64,000 nt of DNA from Nocardioides sp. TF02-7 (GTDB lineage Bacteria > Actinomycetota > Actinomycetes > Propionibacteriales > Nocardioidaceae), in contig NZ_CP092535.1 of the NCBI RefSeq assembly GCF_022437945.1, positions 1 through 64,000 of the forward strand, given 5' to 3'. The notes under the pieces were generated by a model. The model saw nothing but the letters and a program-made list of their open reading frames with translations, was not told where the DNA came from and searched no databases. Made by a program: the position numbers and the translations under genes. Shown piece by piece: positions 14,306-22,896 of the stretch. Position 1 is the stretch's first letter. Each line of letters begins with the position of its first letter.

Positions 14306-15416
14306 ATGACCTCGACCCACCAGCCCCCGCGGCGCACGGCCGCCCCGACGGACCTGGCCGGCCGGCTGCTCGACGTCAAGCGCATCTACCACGAGCGGGA
14401 CATCGAGCGGTTCCCTCGCGCGGTCGAGGTGCTCGAGCGGTTCCCCGACGCCGAGCGGGTCGAGGTGCTGTCGCACCAGGCCATCCCGGGTCTCTACGGC
14501 AACGCCGGCAACGTCGAGGACTGGGTGCGCAACAAGCGCGAGGTGCTCGTCCTGGGCGAGAAGAAGTCGCTGAGCGCGCGCCGCAACGAGCGCTCGAGCG
14601 ACTGGATCGCCCCGTCGACCGCCAACGGCTGCGCCATGGCGTGCTCCTACTGCTACGTGCCGCGTCGCAAGGGCTACGCCAACCCGATCACCGTCTTCGC
14701 CAACATCGAGAAGATCACCGGCTACCTCGAGCGGCACGCCGCCCGGCAGGGCAGCAAGCCGCAGCCCAACCAGTGCGACCCGGTCGACTGGGTCTACGAC
14801 ATCGGCGAGAACAGCGACTGCTCGGCCGACGCGATGGTGTCGGACAACGTGCGCGACCTCGTCCAGCTCTTCGCCCGGCTGCCGAACGCCAAGGCCAGCT
14901 TTGCGACCAAGCTCGTCAACCGGCAGCTCCTCGACTACGACCCGCGGGGCGGCACCCGCGTGCGGTTCAGCCTGATGCCCGCCGAGACGTCCAAGCTGGT
15001 CGACATCCGCACGTCGAAAGTCGCCGACCGGATCGCCGCGCTCGACGACTTCGTCGAGGCCGGCTACGAGGTGCACCTCAACCTCAGCCCCGTCATCGTC
15101 CAGGAGGGCTGGCTCGACGACTGGGCGCAGCTGCTCGAACAGGTCGCCGACGGCACCAGCGAGCGCACCCGGGCCCAGCTCGCCGCCGAGGTCATCTTCC
15201 TCACCCACAACGAGGACCTGCACGAGGTGAACCTCGGCTGGCACCCCAAGGGCGAGGACCTGCTGTGGCGCCCCCGACCTGCAGGAGCGGAAGCGGAGCC
15301 AGAGCGGGCAGTGGAACGTCCGCTACAAGAGCCCGTGGAAGCGCCGCTGGGTCGAGCAGCTCACCGACCTGGTCGCCGAGAAGCTGCCGACCTGCCGGGT
15401 TCGCTACGCGTTCTGA
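14306..15416 (+). CDS. Spore photoproduct lyase-like radical SAM protein, one shift
   Basis: About 369 residues. CAMACSYCY (Cys-X3-Cys-X2-Cys, about residue 112) is the 4Fe-4S/SAM motif, set in the SPL-family context (YGNAGNVEDWV, KKSLSARRNERSSDWIAPS). SPL repairs the spore thymine photoproduct; actinobacterial homologues occur in non-sporulators and their substrate is uncertain. The frame leaves homology at a C5 run (about 15271-15275); dropping one C gives a proper C-terminus (PWKRRWVEQLTDLVA to RVRYAF). ATG chosen as the first in-frame start after the preceding stop. Confidence 0.8.
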
Positions 15417-15452
15417 CCGCCGCGCCCGGACGGCGTACGGCGTGCTCTCGGG

Positions 15453-15498
15453 GACGTCATACGGAGCGAGGGCGATCGCCCACGGTCCGCATGACGTC
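15453..15498. repeat. 46-bp double-dyad repeat, copy A
   Basis: Outer arms GACGTCAT/ATGACGTC enclose an inner palindrome GGGCGATCGCCC. Identical architecture and near-identical sequence recur at 54402-54447 and 63482-63527. This copy lies between two convergent genes, where a bidirectional terminator would be expected. Confidence 0.85.
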
Positions 15499-15584
15499 CT
15501 CGGTTCAGATCCGGACGGCTACTCCGAGCGGCTCACGGCGTACGCCTGGGTGCTCTGCGCCCGGGCGTCGTAGCCCGTCGCCGG

Positions 15585-16181
15585 TCACTGGTTGACGACG
15601 CTCGCGACCCGCACGGCGGTGACCGAGGGCCACCCGATGTTCGCGGAGCCGCCGTTGTGCTTGCACCGGAGCACGACGGCGCCCGAGGACCCGAGCGTGA
15701 CCGCGGCCATCAGGGTGATCGACTCGCGCTCCCCCGCAGCGAAGTTGGCGGCGAGGGGGACGATCTCCAGGAAGTCGACGACCGTGCCACCCGCCACCAG
15801 CTCGCAATCCCACACCTGGGTGTCGGTGTCGTTGGAGTTGAGCAGTCCGTGGCCGTACACGACGTAGCTGCCCTTCGGCACCGTCACCGAGGCATACGGT
15901 GCGTAGGTCGTGCCCACCGACGCGAAGCCCTTGTCCTGGTCGAAGTACGCGCGGCTGCGGGCGCCGAGGGACAGGTCGCGCGGCACGATGCTGCCGTCGT
16001 CGATCTTGGTGCTGTTGACCGCGTCGCGCGCGATGTCCTGGCGCTTCACCTGTCCGTCCACGATGTCACCGCTCCGGACGGTGATCGCGTAGGCCGGGGC
16101 GATGGTCAGGGCGATGAAGAGCGCCGCGTAGGCAACGACGTTGCCGGCGAGGTGGCGACGGATCCGCTGGGTAGTGCGCAT
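15585..16181 (-). CDS. Secreted protein with SGDI-type N-terminal region
   Basis: 198 residues. A basic N-terminus is followed by a hydrophobic segment (VVAYAALFIALTIAPAYA) ending in an AXA-like cleavage site. Then comes SGDIVDGQVKRQDIARDAVN, a region that recurs in exported actinobacterial proteins of unknown role. The C-terminal part is a beta-rich domain with two cysteines (WDCEL, LRCKHN) that could form a disulphide. Exported; function unknown. It converges on the radical SAM gene. Confidence 0.8.
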   Translation of the reverse strand: MRTTQRIRRHLAGNVVAYAALFIALTIAPAYAITVRSGDIVDGQVKRQDIARDAVNSTKIDDGSIVPRDLSLGARSRAYFDQDKGFASVGTTYAPYASVTVPKGSYVVYGHGLLNSNDTDTQVWDCELVAGGTVVDFLEIVPLAANFAAGERESITLMAAVTLGSSGAVVLRCKHNGGSANIGWPSVTAVRVASVVNQ

Positions 16182-16401
16182 GGAAATCCCTCCTCGGGAC
16201 GAGGGGCCGGCGGGACCGTCTGCCCCACGCGCTCACGCTAGGCCCGCTTCGGCGATCGAGCGTCAAGCGACGGAGCGACCGGTACCCCGACCGATAATTG
16301 GCGGGCGCCGTCGCCGTCAGCCGGTCGTGCCGGCGTCGGGGCGCCGGCGTTCGAGCAGGACGGTGTCGCGCCACTCGTCGTCGAGCCGCGTGGTCGATGG
16401 G

Positions 16402-16443
16402 TGGGGCGGGTGGGGCTCGAACCCACGACCCAAGGATTATGAG
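16402..16443 (-). pseudogene. 3' half of a disrupted tRNA(CAU) gene
   Basis: The complement reads from anticodon loop CTCATAATC through variable loop, T-arm GTGGGTTCGAGCCCCAC, acceptor strand CCGCCCC and discriminator A. The matching 5' half lies 11.4 kb away at 27804-27844. The sequence to its right (into the element) has no D-arm or 5' acceptor strand, so this half is not restored to a full tRNA. Confidence 0.9.
16435..16443. repeat. Left attachment core
   Basis: GATTATGAG, identical to 27804-27812 and to the anticodon region of the element's own tRNA at 18217-18291. Flanking bases differ (CAAG versus GGGC on one side), so identity is limited to 9 bp, unusually short for a tRNA-targeting element. 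Confidence 0.85.
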
Positions 16444-16833
16444 AGGCTCGTTGCGGTGGCGGGCAGAGCACATCGGCGGTTCCCGGAGTATCTCCGCGAA
16501 TGGGAGAAACCGCGCCGTTGAGCGGGAATATCGGCCTCAATGCTCCGACCAGCGGAAACGTGCCGATCCGAGCCTGATCCGAGCGGGACAGCGCCGCGAC
16601 AGCGCGGGACGGCGCGGGAGCGGTCCCGGAGGGCTCCCGCGCCGTCCCGCGCGCGCTCCGGGAGGGGTCGGACCGGGCTCCTGGGCCGCCTGCATTGCCT
16701 GAAGGGGTCTTGTAGCCCCAGAGAGGTCGATCCGGGCCGGAGGACCGTCCGGGGCCTTCAACGGCTTGCAGATCGCTTGCAGCGTCTCCGGGGTCCGGGA
16801 AGGGGTCGGCGCGGTCGCGCCCCACCCCAAGGG
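16444..16833. other. Non-coding left end of the element
   Basis: 390 bp without a convincing gene. It contains a perfect 20-bp inverted repeat (16602-16652), short G/C-rich repeats (GCGGGAC, GCGGGAG) and, near its right end, two CTTGCAG repeats. Plausible roles are terminator for the leftward genes and recombinase arm-binding sites. Confidence 0.6.
16602..16652. terminator. Perfect 20-bp inverted repeat near the element end
   Basis: Arms GCGCGGGACGGCGCGGGAGC and its exact complement are separated by an 11-base loop. It follows the last leftward gene of the element by about 180 bp and would form a very stable hairpin without a T-tract, as common in high-GC bacteria. A recombination or packaging signal is an alternative. 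Confidence 0.55.
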
Positions 16834-17695
16834 TCAGCGACCGAAGCCCAGCCCGTCTCGGACCTCCACCTTGAGCCACGAATCCAACTCATCTGCTCGC
16901 TCGGGCCGGGTGTACTCAACGGGCACACGGCGGACCTGAACGCCACAGCGGCGCCACTGCGCATCGCGCATGTCATCGTCGGCTCGTCGGTGCGCCTTGG
17001 CGTGGTGGGGTCCATCGACCTCGATCAGCATCGCGTGACCGTTCCCGATCAGCAGGAGGTCGGGCACCCACACATTGCCTGCCCTGATGCGGGTGCCGGG
17101 GAAGCGGCGAGATAGCAAACGTGCGGTCCTCTGCCGTGACCGCCTGCAGCCGAACCAGTGCCTCGTACACGGCCAGTTCCTCGGCGTTGGTGAAGGTGAG
17201 TCCGTCGACCACAGGCGACTGCGGGTCCAGGCGCTCCTTGCGAGCGGAGTTGGTAACGTCCTCGGTCGCGTACTGCTGGCGCAGCGTCTCGCGCCAATTG
17301 CTGGTGTCGATGTCAGGCATCGCGAGCCGAGTATCAAGGAACTCGGGGTCAGGCAGGTACGTCCGCTGAGCGAGGCTGCGCAACACGGGGAGGATGCGAT
17401 CCAAGACCCCCTGCGTGAATCGTGGCTGGAGGTACGGCTCCACATCGACGTAGTACACGGTGGAGAACTTGGGGCTGAGCGAGCCGTCATTGGTCCAGAT
17501 GTCCTCCTGCATCAGCCCGCGGTTCTCGGACTCGATGCTGAGTTGCGCGACGTCCTCCAAGAGCAAAGCCGCCTGCTGGTCGCCCATCTGTGCGAGAAGG
17601 TGCGCGGTCGCGCCGAGTACGTACTCCAGCGACTCCTGACGGTCGGGGTCGTCGTCATGCCACATCGCCCATGGTCCTCTCGTGTGCTGAGACAC
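16834..17695 (-). CDS. DUF559-like endonuclease-fold protein, one shift
   Basis: About 286 residues once one base at about 17095-17110 is removed. The N-terminal 190 residues (MSQHTRGPWAMWHDDD...) are not recognised. The C-terminal 90 show the VSR/DUF559-type pattern: VWVPDLLLIGNGHAMLIEVD, then GPHH and a basic helix, ending VRRVPVEY. That fold occurs in small nuclease domains with D...E-X-D metal sites (PDLL, EVDG). Last gene of the element; cargo or defence role is speculation. Without the correction the two halves look like separate genes. Confidence 0.6.
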
Positions 17696-17750
17696 AGCAA
17701 CAAGGTAGGTGGGTCCACCGACACGCGCGGCCGGTTCGTTGGTTCGATTA

Positions 17751-18176
17751 CTACTTCGACGTCACCCCCAGGTCGACTCGAGCCCGCGCCACGAAGGCGC
17801 CGATGGCGAGATCAGCTGATCTGTGAGTCTCAGCCGACCCGTTCTTGAGGGTGTAGGTAACCATGGCCTTGATCACCTCACCAGCGAGGCGATCAGCCTC
17901 CGGCGTCCCGTACAGGCTGACCTCAGCGCGCGCGTTGACCAGCCGATCCAGCACGTACTCTGGCGGCGCGTAACCCTCGGCGTCCCACCACTCTGTAGCC
18001 GCATCGCCAATCTGGCGCGCCTGGGAGAGGAATGCCGCGTATCCCTCGCGGCGATGGTCGAACAGCCGTGCCTCACGTGCGTCCCGGCGCGCCTGGATGC
18101 TCGCGATAAGAGACGTCGCCGAAGGCACGACGGCGCCTACACCTGCACCGATCAGAGCGGCCAACGCTGCGTCCAT
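17751..18176 (-). CDS. Small protein with N-terminal membrane helix
   Basis: 141 residues. An Ala/Val-rich N-terminal segment (about 4-28) could anchor it, followed by an arginine-rich amphipathic helix (IQARRDAREARLFDHRREGY) and helical C-terminal region. Many actinobacterial hypothetical proteins have this layout of anchor plus coiled helices; function unknown. It lies directly downstream of the element's tRNA. Confidence 0.65.
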   Translation of the reverse strand: MDAALAALIGAGVGAVVPSATSLIASIQARRDAREARLFDHRREGYAAFLSQARQIGDAATEWWDAEGYAPPEYVLDRLVNARAEVSLYGTPEADRLAGEVIKAMVTYTLKNGSAETHRSADLAIGAFVARARVDLGVTSK

Positions 18177-18216
18177 GACGGGAGGTTATGGCACCTGCGA
18201 CAGGCGCGCTGGTTTG

Positions 18217-18291
18217 TGCCCCAGGTGGGACTTGAACCCACGACACGCCGGATTATGAGTCCGGTGCTCTAACCAGCTGAGCTACTGGGGC
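18217..18291 (-). tRNA. tRNA(CAU), element-borne, Met or Ile2
   Basis: Complete cloverleaf on the complement: acceptor GCCCCAG/CTGGGGC, D-stem GCTC/GAGC, anticodon stem CCGGA/TCCGG with loop CTCATAA, T-arm GTGGGTTCAAGTCCCAC, discriminator A, no encoded CCA. Only about 75% like the disrupted host tRNA, so it is not a duplicate of it. CAU is read by elongator Met or, after lysidine modification, by Ile2; I cannot decide which. It probably replaces the gene destroyed by integration. Confidence 0.93.
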
Positions 18292-18298
18292 AGAGAGA

Positions 18299-18304
18299 AC
18301 AGTA
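18299..18304 (-). promoter_or_regulatory. Candidate -10 box of the element tRNA
   Basis: TACTGT on the complement, 7 bases before the tRNA 5' end, which would start the transcript at or next to the mature end. No good -35 box is seen. It lies downstream of the 18369-18426 inverted repeat, so the tRNA seems to be its own transcription unit. Confidence 0.4.
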
Positions 18305-18368
18305 GTGGCGGCCGTCCACGTGGCAGGACGGGCATCACCCGCCGCCCCTTCATCCCCTTGGATACAGG

Positions 18369-18426
18369 GAGAAGCCCCACTCGGAACCGAGGTGTCGCTA
18401 TCACATCGGTACGGGTGGGGCTTCTC
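18369..18426. terminator. 12-bp inverted repeat after the DUF1508 pair
   Basis: Arms GAGAAGCCCCAC / GTGGGGCTTCTC are perfect, with a 34-base interior. It sits about 35 bp after the stop of the leftward small-protein pair and before the tRNA, consistent with a terminator; an operator for a dimeric protein is the alternative. Confidence 0.5.
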
Positions 18427-18461
18427 AGACGCTGGGCGGCTTCCCCGCCGTCAGCGACGTG

Positions 18462-18584
18462 CTACTTCTTCTTCTTGGACTTGCTCTTGGTGGACTCGTT
18501 CACGGTCGTCTTCGGGTGACGCTTGACCGTGGACTGCTTGACGAACCGACCAGTGCTCGCGCTTCGACCGCGCTTCCCCGGCAT
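18462..18584 (-). CDS. Very basic 40-residue protein
   Basis: MPGKRGRSASTGRFVKQSTV then KRHPKTTVNE and a Lys-rich tail. Small proteins opening MPGKRGR-ASTGRFV are familiar companions of recombination modules in actinobacteria; role unknown, nucleic-acid binding likely from charge. Starts 2 bases after the stop of the DUF1508 gene, so co-transcribed. Confidence 0.7.
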   Translation of the reverse strand: MPGKRGRSASTGRFVKQSTVKRHPKTTVNESTKSKSKKKK

Positions 18585-18586
18585 GG

Positions 18587-18772
18587 TCAGGCCGCCTTCG
18601 TCATGTCGTAGAACGGGGCACTTGCCGCGTTCTTCTGGACGACCGCCACGGCGTTGATCGCGTCCTGGCGGTTGAAGTAGGTCTCGCTCGTCGCGAGCAC
18701 CTTGCCGTTGGATGCCCGGATCAGCCAATACCACGGCTGAGCGCCGGACGCCCGTCTTAGTTCGAACTGCAT
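18587..18772 (-). CDS. DUF1508 (YegP-like) protein
   Basis: 61 residues forming one DUF1508 repeat: FELRRASGAQPWYWLIRASN then GKVLATSETY and a helix (QDAINAVAVVQKNA). The fold is a small alpha/beta unit often found in tandem. Function is not established for the family. First gene of a two-gene unit; 280 bp upstream separates it from the integrase stop, and that spacer holds no other gene. Confidence 0.8.
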   Translation of the reverse strand: MQFELRRASGAQPWYWLIRASNGKVLATSETYFNRQDAINAVAVVQKNAASAPFYDMTKAA

Positions 18773-19053
18773 CGCTAGTTACCTCCACCGCTGGAAGCGC
18801 AGCGGGACACGCTGGGCCGTTCGACCCCCATCGACCGGGCCCAGCAACGCCACCTGTTGTCGAACACCACGCCGAAGTCTCGGCTGGGTACTCGACAAAC
18901 GAACTACAAGCGTGTAACTATGCTCGGTCATTCTCATTGTGAGCGACGACTCCGACGAGTGCAAGCGCGGTCCGCCGAGTTGTCCACAGGCTCGCCCAGG
19001 GCGTGGGTGTGCCTCATCCGCCACGAGCGGTGATCGGGGCCGGATCGAGTTGG

Positions 19054-20358
19054 TCATTGAGCGCGCCTCCTCCGGGCGAGTGGCGTGACATTGGTAGCCG
19101 TTTCCACAACAGCCGCAGCATCGAGCGCAGCCCGACGCTTGTCTCCGTCGCGGCGGGAACTCCTCGCGTAGCGGTCCAGCGTCATCGTCGCGCTGCCGTG
19201 ACCGGCTCGCTCCTGAATCTCCTTGAGGGTGAGAGCGCCGTCCTGGCCGATCCGCGCAACGTGACGGCTGATGCCGGCGTGGCGCAGTTCGTAGAACCGC
19301 ATGTGCGGCACATCGGCCTCCTTCAAGGCTCGCTTCCAGTACCGGTCCAGCGATGAGTACCGGAGCGGCTTGGAGTAGTCGAGCCGATCAATCAGCGGAC
19401 GACCATGCGCCCCACCCACCGACGAGCCGACGAACAACGGCAAGTCTTCTCCGGGGTGCTCGTGCTCGGGGTGCTCGGTGAAGAAGCGAGCCGCGCGGCG
19501 CTTGTGGTCCCGGATGTACGCCTCCAGCGCGTCGAGCGTGGGAGTGCTGAGATCGATGTCACGGCTGCTATGCGCGGTCTTGGTGGCCTCCTCGCGGAAC
19601 AGCTCGCCCTGGACCTCAACGATGACCGTGCGGACGCGGACGAAGCCGTCGTCCAGGTCCACGTCCCGAAGCCGCAGACCGGTTGCCTCCTCCGGTCGCA
19701 TCCAAGAATCGGCGACGAGCCGGGTGAACACGTCGTGCGGGTACGGCATCGCGGCGATGATCCGCTCGGTCTCCGTGAGCGTCAGCGGGTAGCGCTTCTC
19801 CTCGTGGGCCTTCATGCGCTTCACGCTGGGCAGCGTCCTCGGCGGCACCGAGCGAGCAACGTTCGTCGGCAGGTGGCGGTTGTGGACGGCATAGTCGAGC
19901 ACCGTCCGTAGCACATAGAACCGGTGCCGCACGGTCTGCGCGGCGAGTCGGCTGCTGGCGTCCTTGATGTAACGGAGGACTGCCGCATACGTGATCTCAC
20001 CGATGGGCGTGTCCCCAAACGTGTCCATCAGATCGTTGTTGCCCTCGATGATCCGGCGGTACCCGTTGGCCGTGTGCCGTCTGTCGAAGTGTTGGGCCGC
20101 TAGCCACTCCTCCGCGAGAGTGCGGAACGTGACCTCGGCCCGTGTCGGGTCGGTGTAAGCGCCGCTCCGCGTCCGCTCGCGGTGGTCCTTGGCCCACTCC
20201 TCAGCGGCTGCCTTGCTGGTGAACCCTCCCTTGGTGCGCTCGGTGTAGGGCTTCCGATCGTGCTCCGGGTCCTCCCAGATCACTTCCCACTTCTGCTTGC
20301 TCGGGTGAAGGTGCTTGGTCCTGTGGGACTTCCTCACCCATGCCTTCGCCTCTCTCAT
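19054..20358 (-). CDS. int: Tyrosine recombinase (phage-type integrase)
   Basis: 434 residues. N-terminal arm-type DNA-binding region, SAM-like core-binding domain (about 75-165), and catalytic domain with Arg in SWMRPEEATGL, box II FYELRHAG and the nucleophile Tyr in TMTLDRYARS (GHGSATMTLDRY). The Tyr in place of the first box II His is tolerated in many actinobacterial integrases. ATG overlaps the preceding stop (ATGA), so translation is coupled to the arm protein. It is the natural candidate for integration at the tRNA anticodon loop, although int lies 2.6 kb from the left end. Confidence 0.93.
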   Translation of the reverse strand: MREAKAWVRKSHRTKHLHPSKQKWEVIWEDPEHDRKPYTERTKGGFTSKAAAEEWAKDHRERTRSGAYTDPTRAEVTFRTLAEEWLAAQHFDRRHTANGYRRIIEGNNDLMDTFGDTPIGEITYAAVLRYIKDASSRLAAQTVRHRFYVLRTVLDYAVHNRHLPTNVARSVPPRTLPSVKRMKAHEEKRYPLTLTETERIIAAMPYPHDVFTRLVADSWMRPEEATGLRLRDVDLDDGFVRVRTVIVEVQGELFREEATKTAHSSRDIDLSTPTLDALEAYIRDHKRRAARFFTEHPEHEHPGEDLPLFVGSSVGGAHGRPLIDRLDYSKPLRYSSLDRYWKRALKEADVPHMRFYELRHAGISRHVARIGQDGALTLKEIQERAGHGSATMTLDRYARSSRRDGDKRRAALDAAAVVETATNVTPLARRRRAQ

Positions 20359-20846
20359 CGGTCGCTCATCTCCTTGGTGAGTCGGTTGTAGAAGTCGTGG
20401 GCTTGTTGCTCGGTGGGGAACCACTTGCCTTTGCGCTTCCGTTCGCCCTCGACCTGCCAGCACACGTGCCACTTCCCGCGCTTCTCGCGGTAGCGAGGAG
20501 GCGTGACGACAGTGCTCGTGGCCGGACGCTGGGCGGGGTGGATGCCGTACGCACGAGGCGCGCGGACGTCCCGCGCGATGTGGCTGGCGTAGTGAGTCGG
20601 CTCGACCTCCTCGCCGCCGAGGTCGTTGAAGAGGCGGTTCGCGTGGCGGCGAGCACGCTCGTGGTCAGGGGTGACGAGAAGGCTCGGTGGATCGGTGAGG
20701 CGACCGGTGCCGTCGACGACCCCCACCACCCACACCGGAGTAGCCAGGAGTCGGTGGCTCGTGAGGACGATGAAGCGGTCGTCGCTCGGGCTGTCGCCGT
20801 TGGCGACCTGGACCTTGCGGCTCGTGGCCTGGCTGGTCGGGGTCAC
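20355..20846 (-). CDS. AP2-like arm-binding accessory protein
   Basis: 163 residues. The C-terminal 50 residues (YREKRGKWHVCWQVEGERKR, then KGKWFPTEQQAHDFYNRL) resemble the beta-sheet arm-binding or AP2-like domain found at integrase N-termini. The first 110 residues are not recognised. It overlaps both neighbours by 4 bases, between a serine and a tyrosine recombinase. Likely a recombination accessory factor (inference). Confidence 0.65.
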   Translation of the reverse strand: MTPTSQATSRKVQVANGDSPSDDRFIVLTSHRLLATPVWVVGVVDGTGRLTDPPSLLVTPDHERARRHANRLFNDLGGEEVEPTHYASHIARDVRAPRAYGIHPAQRPATSTVVTPPRYREKRGKWHVCWQVEGERKRKGKWFPTEQQAHDFYNRLTKEMSDR

Positions 20847-21496
20847 GATGCCTCCTGGGTCGCGGCGTTGTAGATGCGCCGGACCGTTGAGGGCTGCCAG
20901 GTCGAGCGGCCTTGCGGGCTCAGCACCCCACCACCAGTCAGGGTGCGGGCGATGGATGCGAAGGACTCGCCGCCATCTCGCGCGGTCACGATCGCGTCAA
21001 CCACATCGGCCGTGGCGAGTCGTGGGCGGCCGATCCGCTTGCCCTTGGCTCGTGCCGCGGCCAGGCCCTCTCTGGTGCGGAGGCTGATCATGTCGCGCTC
21101 GAACTCCGCGAACGTCGCCAGCATCGAAGCCATCGCCTTGCCCTGTGGGGTGGAGAGGTTCATCCCCAGGTCGCAGATCACCAGGTCCCAGCCCTGGGTC
21201 TTGGCGGCGTCGATGATCTCGGAGGCGTGAAGCACCGAGCGCGCCATGCGGTCGAGTTTCGCCACGATCAGCGCATCAGCTCTGCCGTGCCGGAGTTGGT
21301 CGAGGGCATCACGCAGGGCCGGGTTGACCTGTGAGCCGGACATGCCCTCATCTGCCACGATCGTCAGCGGCCAGCCGCGCCGGTCGGCTTCGCTGGTGAT
21401 GGTGTCGCGCTGGGCGTCGAGCCCGTGGCCGTTGGCGGCTTGCTCCTCGGTACTGACTCGGAGGTAGCCGAGAGCGCGGGTCACCGGTCGCATCAC
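20843..21496 (-). CDS. Serine recombinase / resolvase
   Basis: 217 residues, small serine recombinase. Catalytic Ser in GYLRVSTEEQ, then VAKLDRMARS and the AEFERDMISLRTREGL linker helix, with a C-terminal HTH (GRPRLATADVVDAI to VRRIYN). Too short for a large serine integrase; resembles Tn3/Hin-type resolvases. Overlaps the upstream gene and the downstream arm protein by 4 bases each. Role may be dimer resolution or inversion in the element. Confidence 0.9.
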   Translation of the reverse strand: MMRPVTRALGYLRVSTEEQAANGHGLDAQRDTITSEADRRGWPLTIVADEGMSGSQVNPALRDALDQLRHGRADALIVAKLDRMARSVLHASEIIDAAKTQGWDLVICDLGMNLSTPQGKAMASMLATFAEFERDMISLRTREGLAAARAKGKRIGRPRLATADVVDAIVTARDGGESFASIARTLTGGGVLSPQGRSTWQPSTVRRIYNAATQEAS

Positions 21497-21795
21497 GCCG
21501 CACCCTTCTTGGTGGTGGGGGCGGGGGTGATCTCCTCGCGCAACCCACGGGCGTACGCAGCAGCGTCCGGGTCACCGAGCCGTGCGGCGGTGTTGCCGAA
21601 CACGCGCAGCGACCGCTTCACCATCGGCCCACCGAGCACAGCCAGCATCTCGTCGCGCTCGTCCTCGCTCGCCTCGCAGTACCTCAGCCCGATCACGCGG
21701 GCGTCGGCGGCGCTGATCGCGGCGGGCCGGAACGCGACCTCGCCGTGATCGTGCGTGAAGGTCAGCGACCGGCCCAGCGGATAGTTCTCGTTCAT
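21493..21795 (-). CDS. 100-residue protein heading the recombinase operon
   Basis: MNENYPLGRSLTFTHDHGEV then AFRPAAISAADARVIGLRYC. An acidic/basic helical protein without a domain I know. AAGGA lies before the ATG, and its stop overlaps the resolvase start, making it the first cistron of a four-gene operon. The LexA-like box is about 90 bp upstream. Confidence 0.65.
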   Translation of the reverse strand: MNENYPLGRSLTFTHDHGEVAFRPAAISAADARVIGLRYCEASEDERDEMLAVLGGPMVKRSLRVFGNTAARLGDPDAAAYARGLREEITPAPTTKKGAA

Positions 21796-21885
21796 CGTCC
21801 TTCTCCTCGCCCGGCGCTCCCGGCGACCCGTCTCTGTCAGGGCCAAACCGACCGTTAGCGCCTTACGCCTCATTTCTACGCCAGT

Positions 21886-21901
21886 TCGCACGTACGTTCG
21901 A
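21886..21901 (-). promoter_or_regulatory. LexA-type SOS box before the recombinase operon
   Basis: The complement TCGAACGTACGTGCGA matches the actinobacterial SOS box TCGAAC-N4-GTTCGA at 11 of 12 positions and sits in a 20-bp palindrome with 18 symmetric bases. The position, about 90 bp before the first start codon of the recombinase operon, suggests DNA-damage control of excision. Confidence 0.6.
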
Positions 21902-22001
21902 ACACGGCCCGTAGAGGCTGCGAGAGGGCCGGGCGGCTCCTCGGGGTCGGCGCGGTTCTCCGGGCAAGCGAGAGGCCGGTTTGCAGGGCGGATGCATGAC
22001 G

Positions 22002-22878
22002 CTAGCGCTCCTCGATCCGGCGTAGCGCCTCGGCCTCGTACCGCTCGAACGGGCTCCCCGGCTCGGGTCCGACCCGCTCGGGGTCGAACTCGGAGACGCG
22101 GCGGGCGAACTCCGCGCGCTCCTTCTCCTCGATGCGGAAGGGGTCCTCGGCCGGTCGCTGGCGTTCGTCGCGGCTGCTCACGACCTGCCCCGTCACGATG
22201 TCTGCGTCATCGAGACCAGACAGGTACGTCTGCGCGTCAGCAGCGCCACGGTTCGCGTGGAGCCGCGCGCGGCGGTTGAGGATCTCCGGGCTGTTCTCGC
22301 TCTCCCCACCCCCCACCAAGGGCAGCCGGTTCGTCGGCCGGGTCGATCACGTTGTCGCGTCCGCGCGCGATCTGGAAGGCAGAGCCAGGGCCCGGGTTGC
22401 TGAGCAGGTCCCAAGGGCTGGGCTCGCGCAGACCAATGTCGATCTGGTGGCGCTCGTTGTAGCCGGTGCGCTGGAGCACCATGTGGATCGCTCGGAGCTT
22501 GTCGCCGTCGGTGGCGGTCTTGCTGTCGAGGATGCGGTGGAGTTCCCGCATGGCCGGCAGCACCATCTCGACCAGCCGCTGGTTGGCTTTCGCGCGGACC
22601 TGCGGCGCGGAACCGCCGTGGCGCGCGCAGACCGTCCCGCCCCGGATCGCGGAGTTCCGGCATGGTTCGCCGTTCGTGCGGCGCGCTGAACACTGCCGTG
22701 TGATCGGGTCGCCGTTCTCCCGCTTCGCCTTCCGTGCAGCGGCGGATGCCTTGCCTGCCTTCGACTTCACCGAGTCCTTGGGTTTGTTGGTCCGTGGCTT
22801 CCGACCCTTCTGGTTCCGGACAGACTCCTCAGCTGCAGTCCTCCGCGGCTGCACCTGGTCCTTGCTCTTCTTCGGCAT
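22002..22878 (-). CDS. HGG-motif zinc-ribbon phage-type protein, one shift
   Basis: About 292 residues after removing one G of a G6 run (22309-22314). N-terminal 60 residues are extremely Lys/Arg-rich. The centre has CSARRTNGEPCRNSAIRGGT then VCARHGGSAPQV, a Cys/His cluster seen in small proteins near terminase or packaging genes of actinobacterial phages and islands. The rest is helical and acidic. A small-terminase-like or DNA-binding role is speculation. GGAG before the ATG supports the start; GTG three bases earlier is also possible. Confidence 0.65.
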
Positions 22879-22896
22879 CACAGCTCCTTTCGTCGG

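Noticed and set aside
18779..19057. Possible 92-residue gene before the integrase stop
   Set aside because: No recognisable motif and no convincing coding character; more likely the promoter region of the DUF1508 pair.
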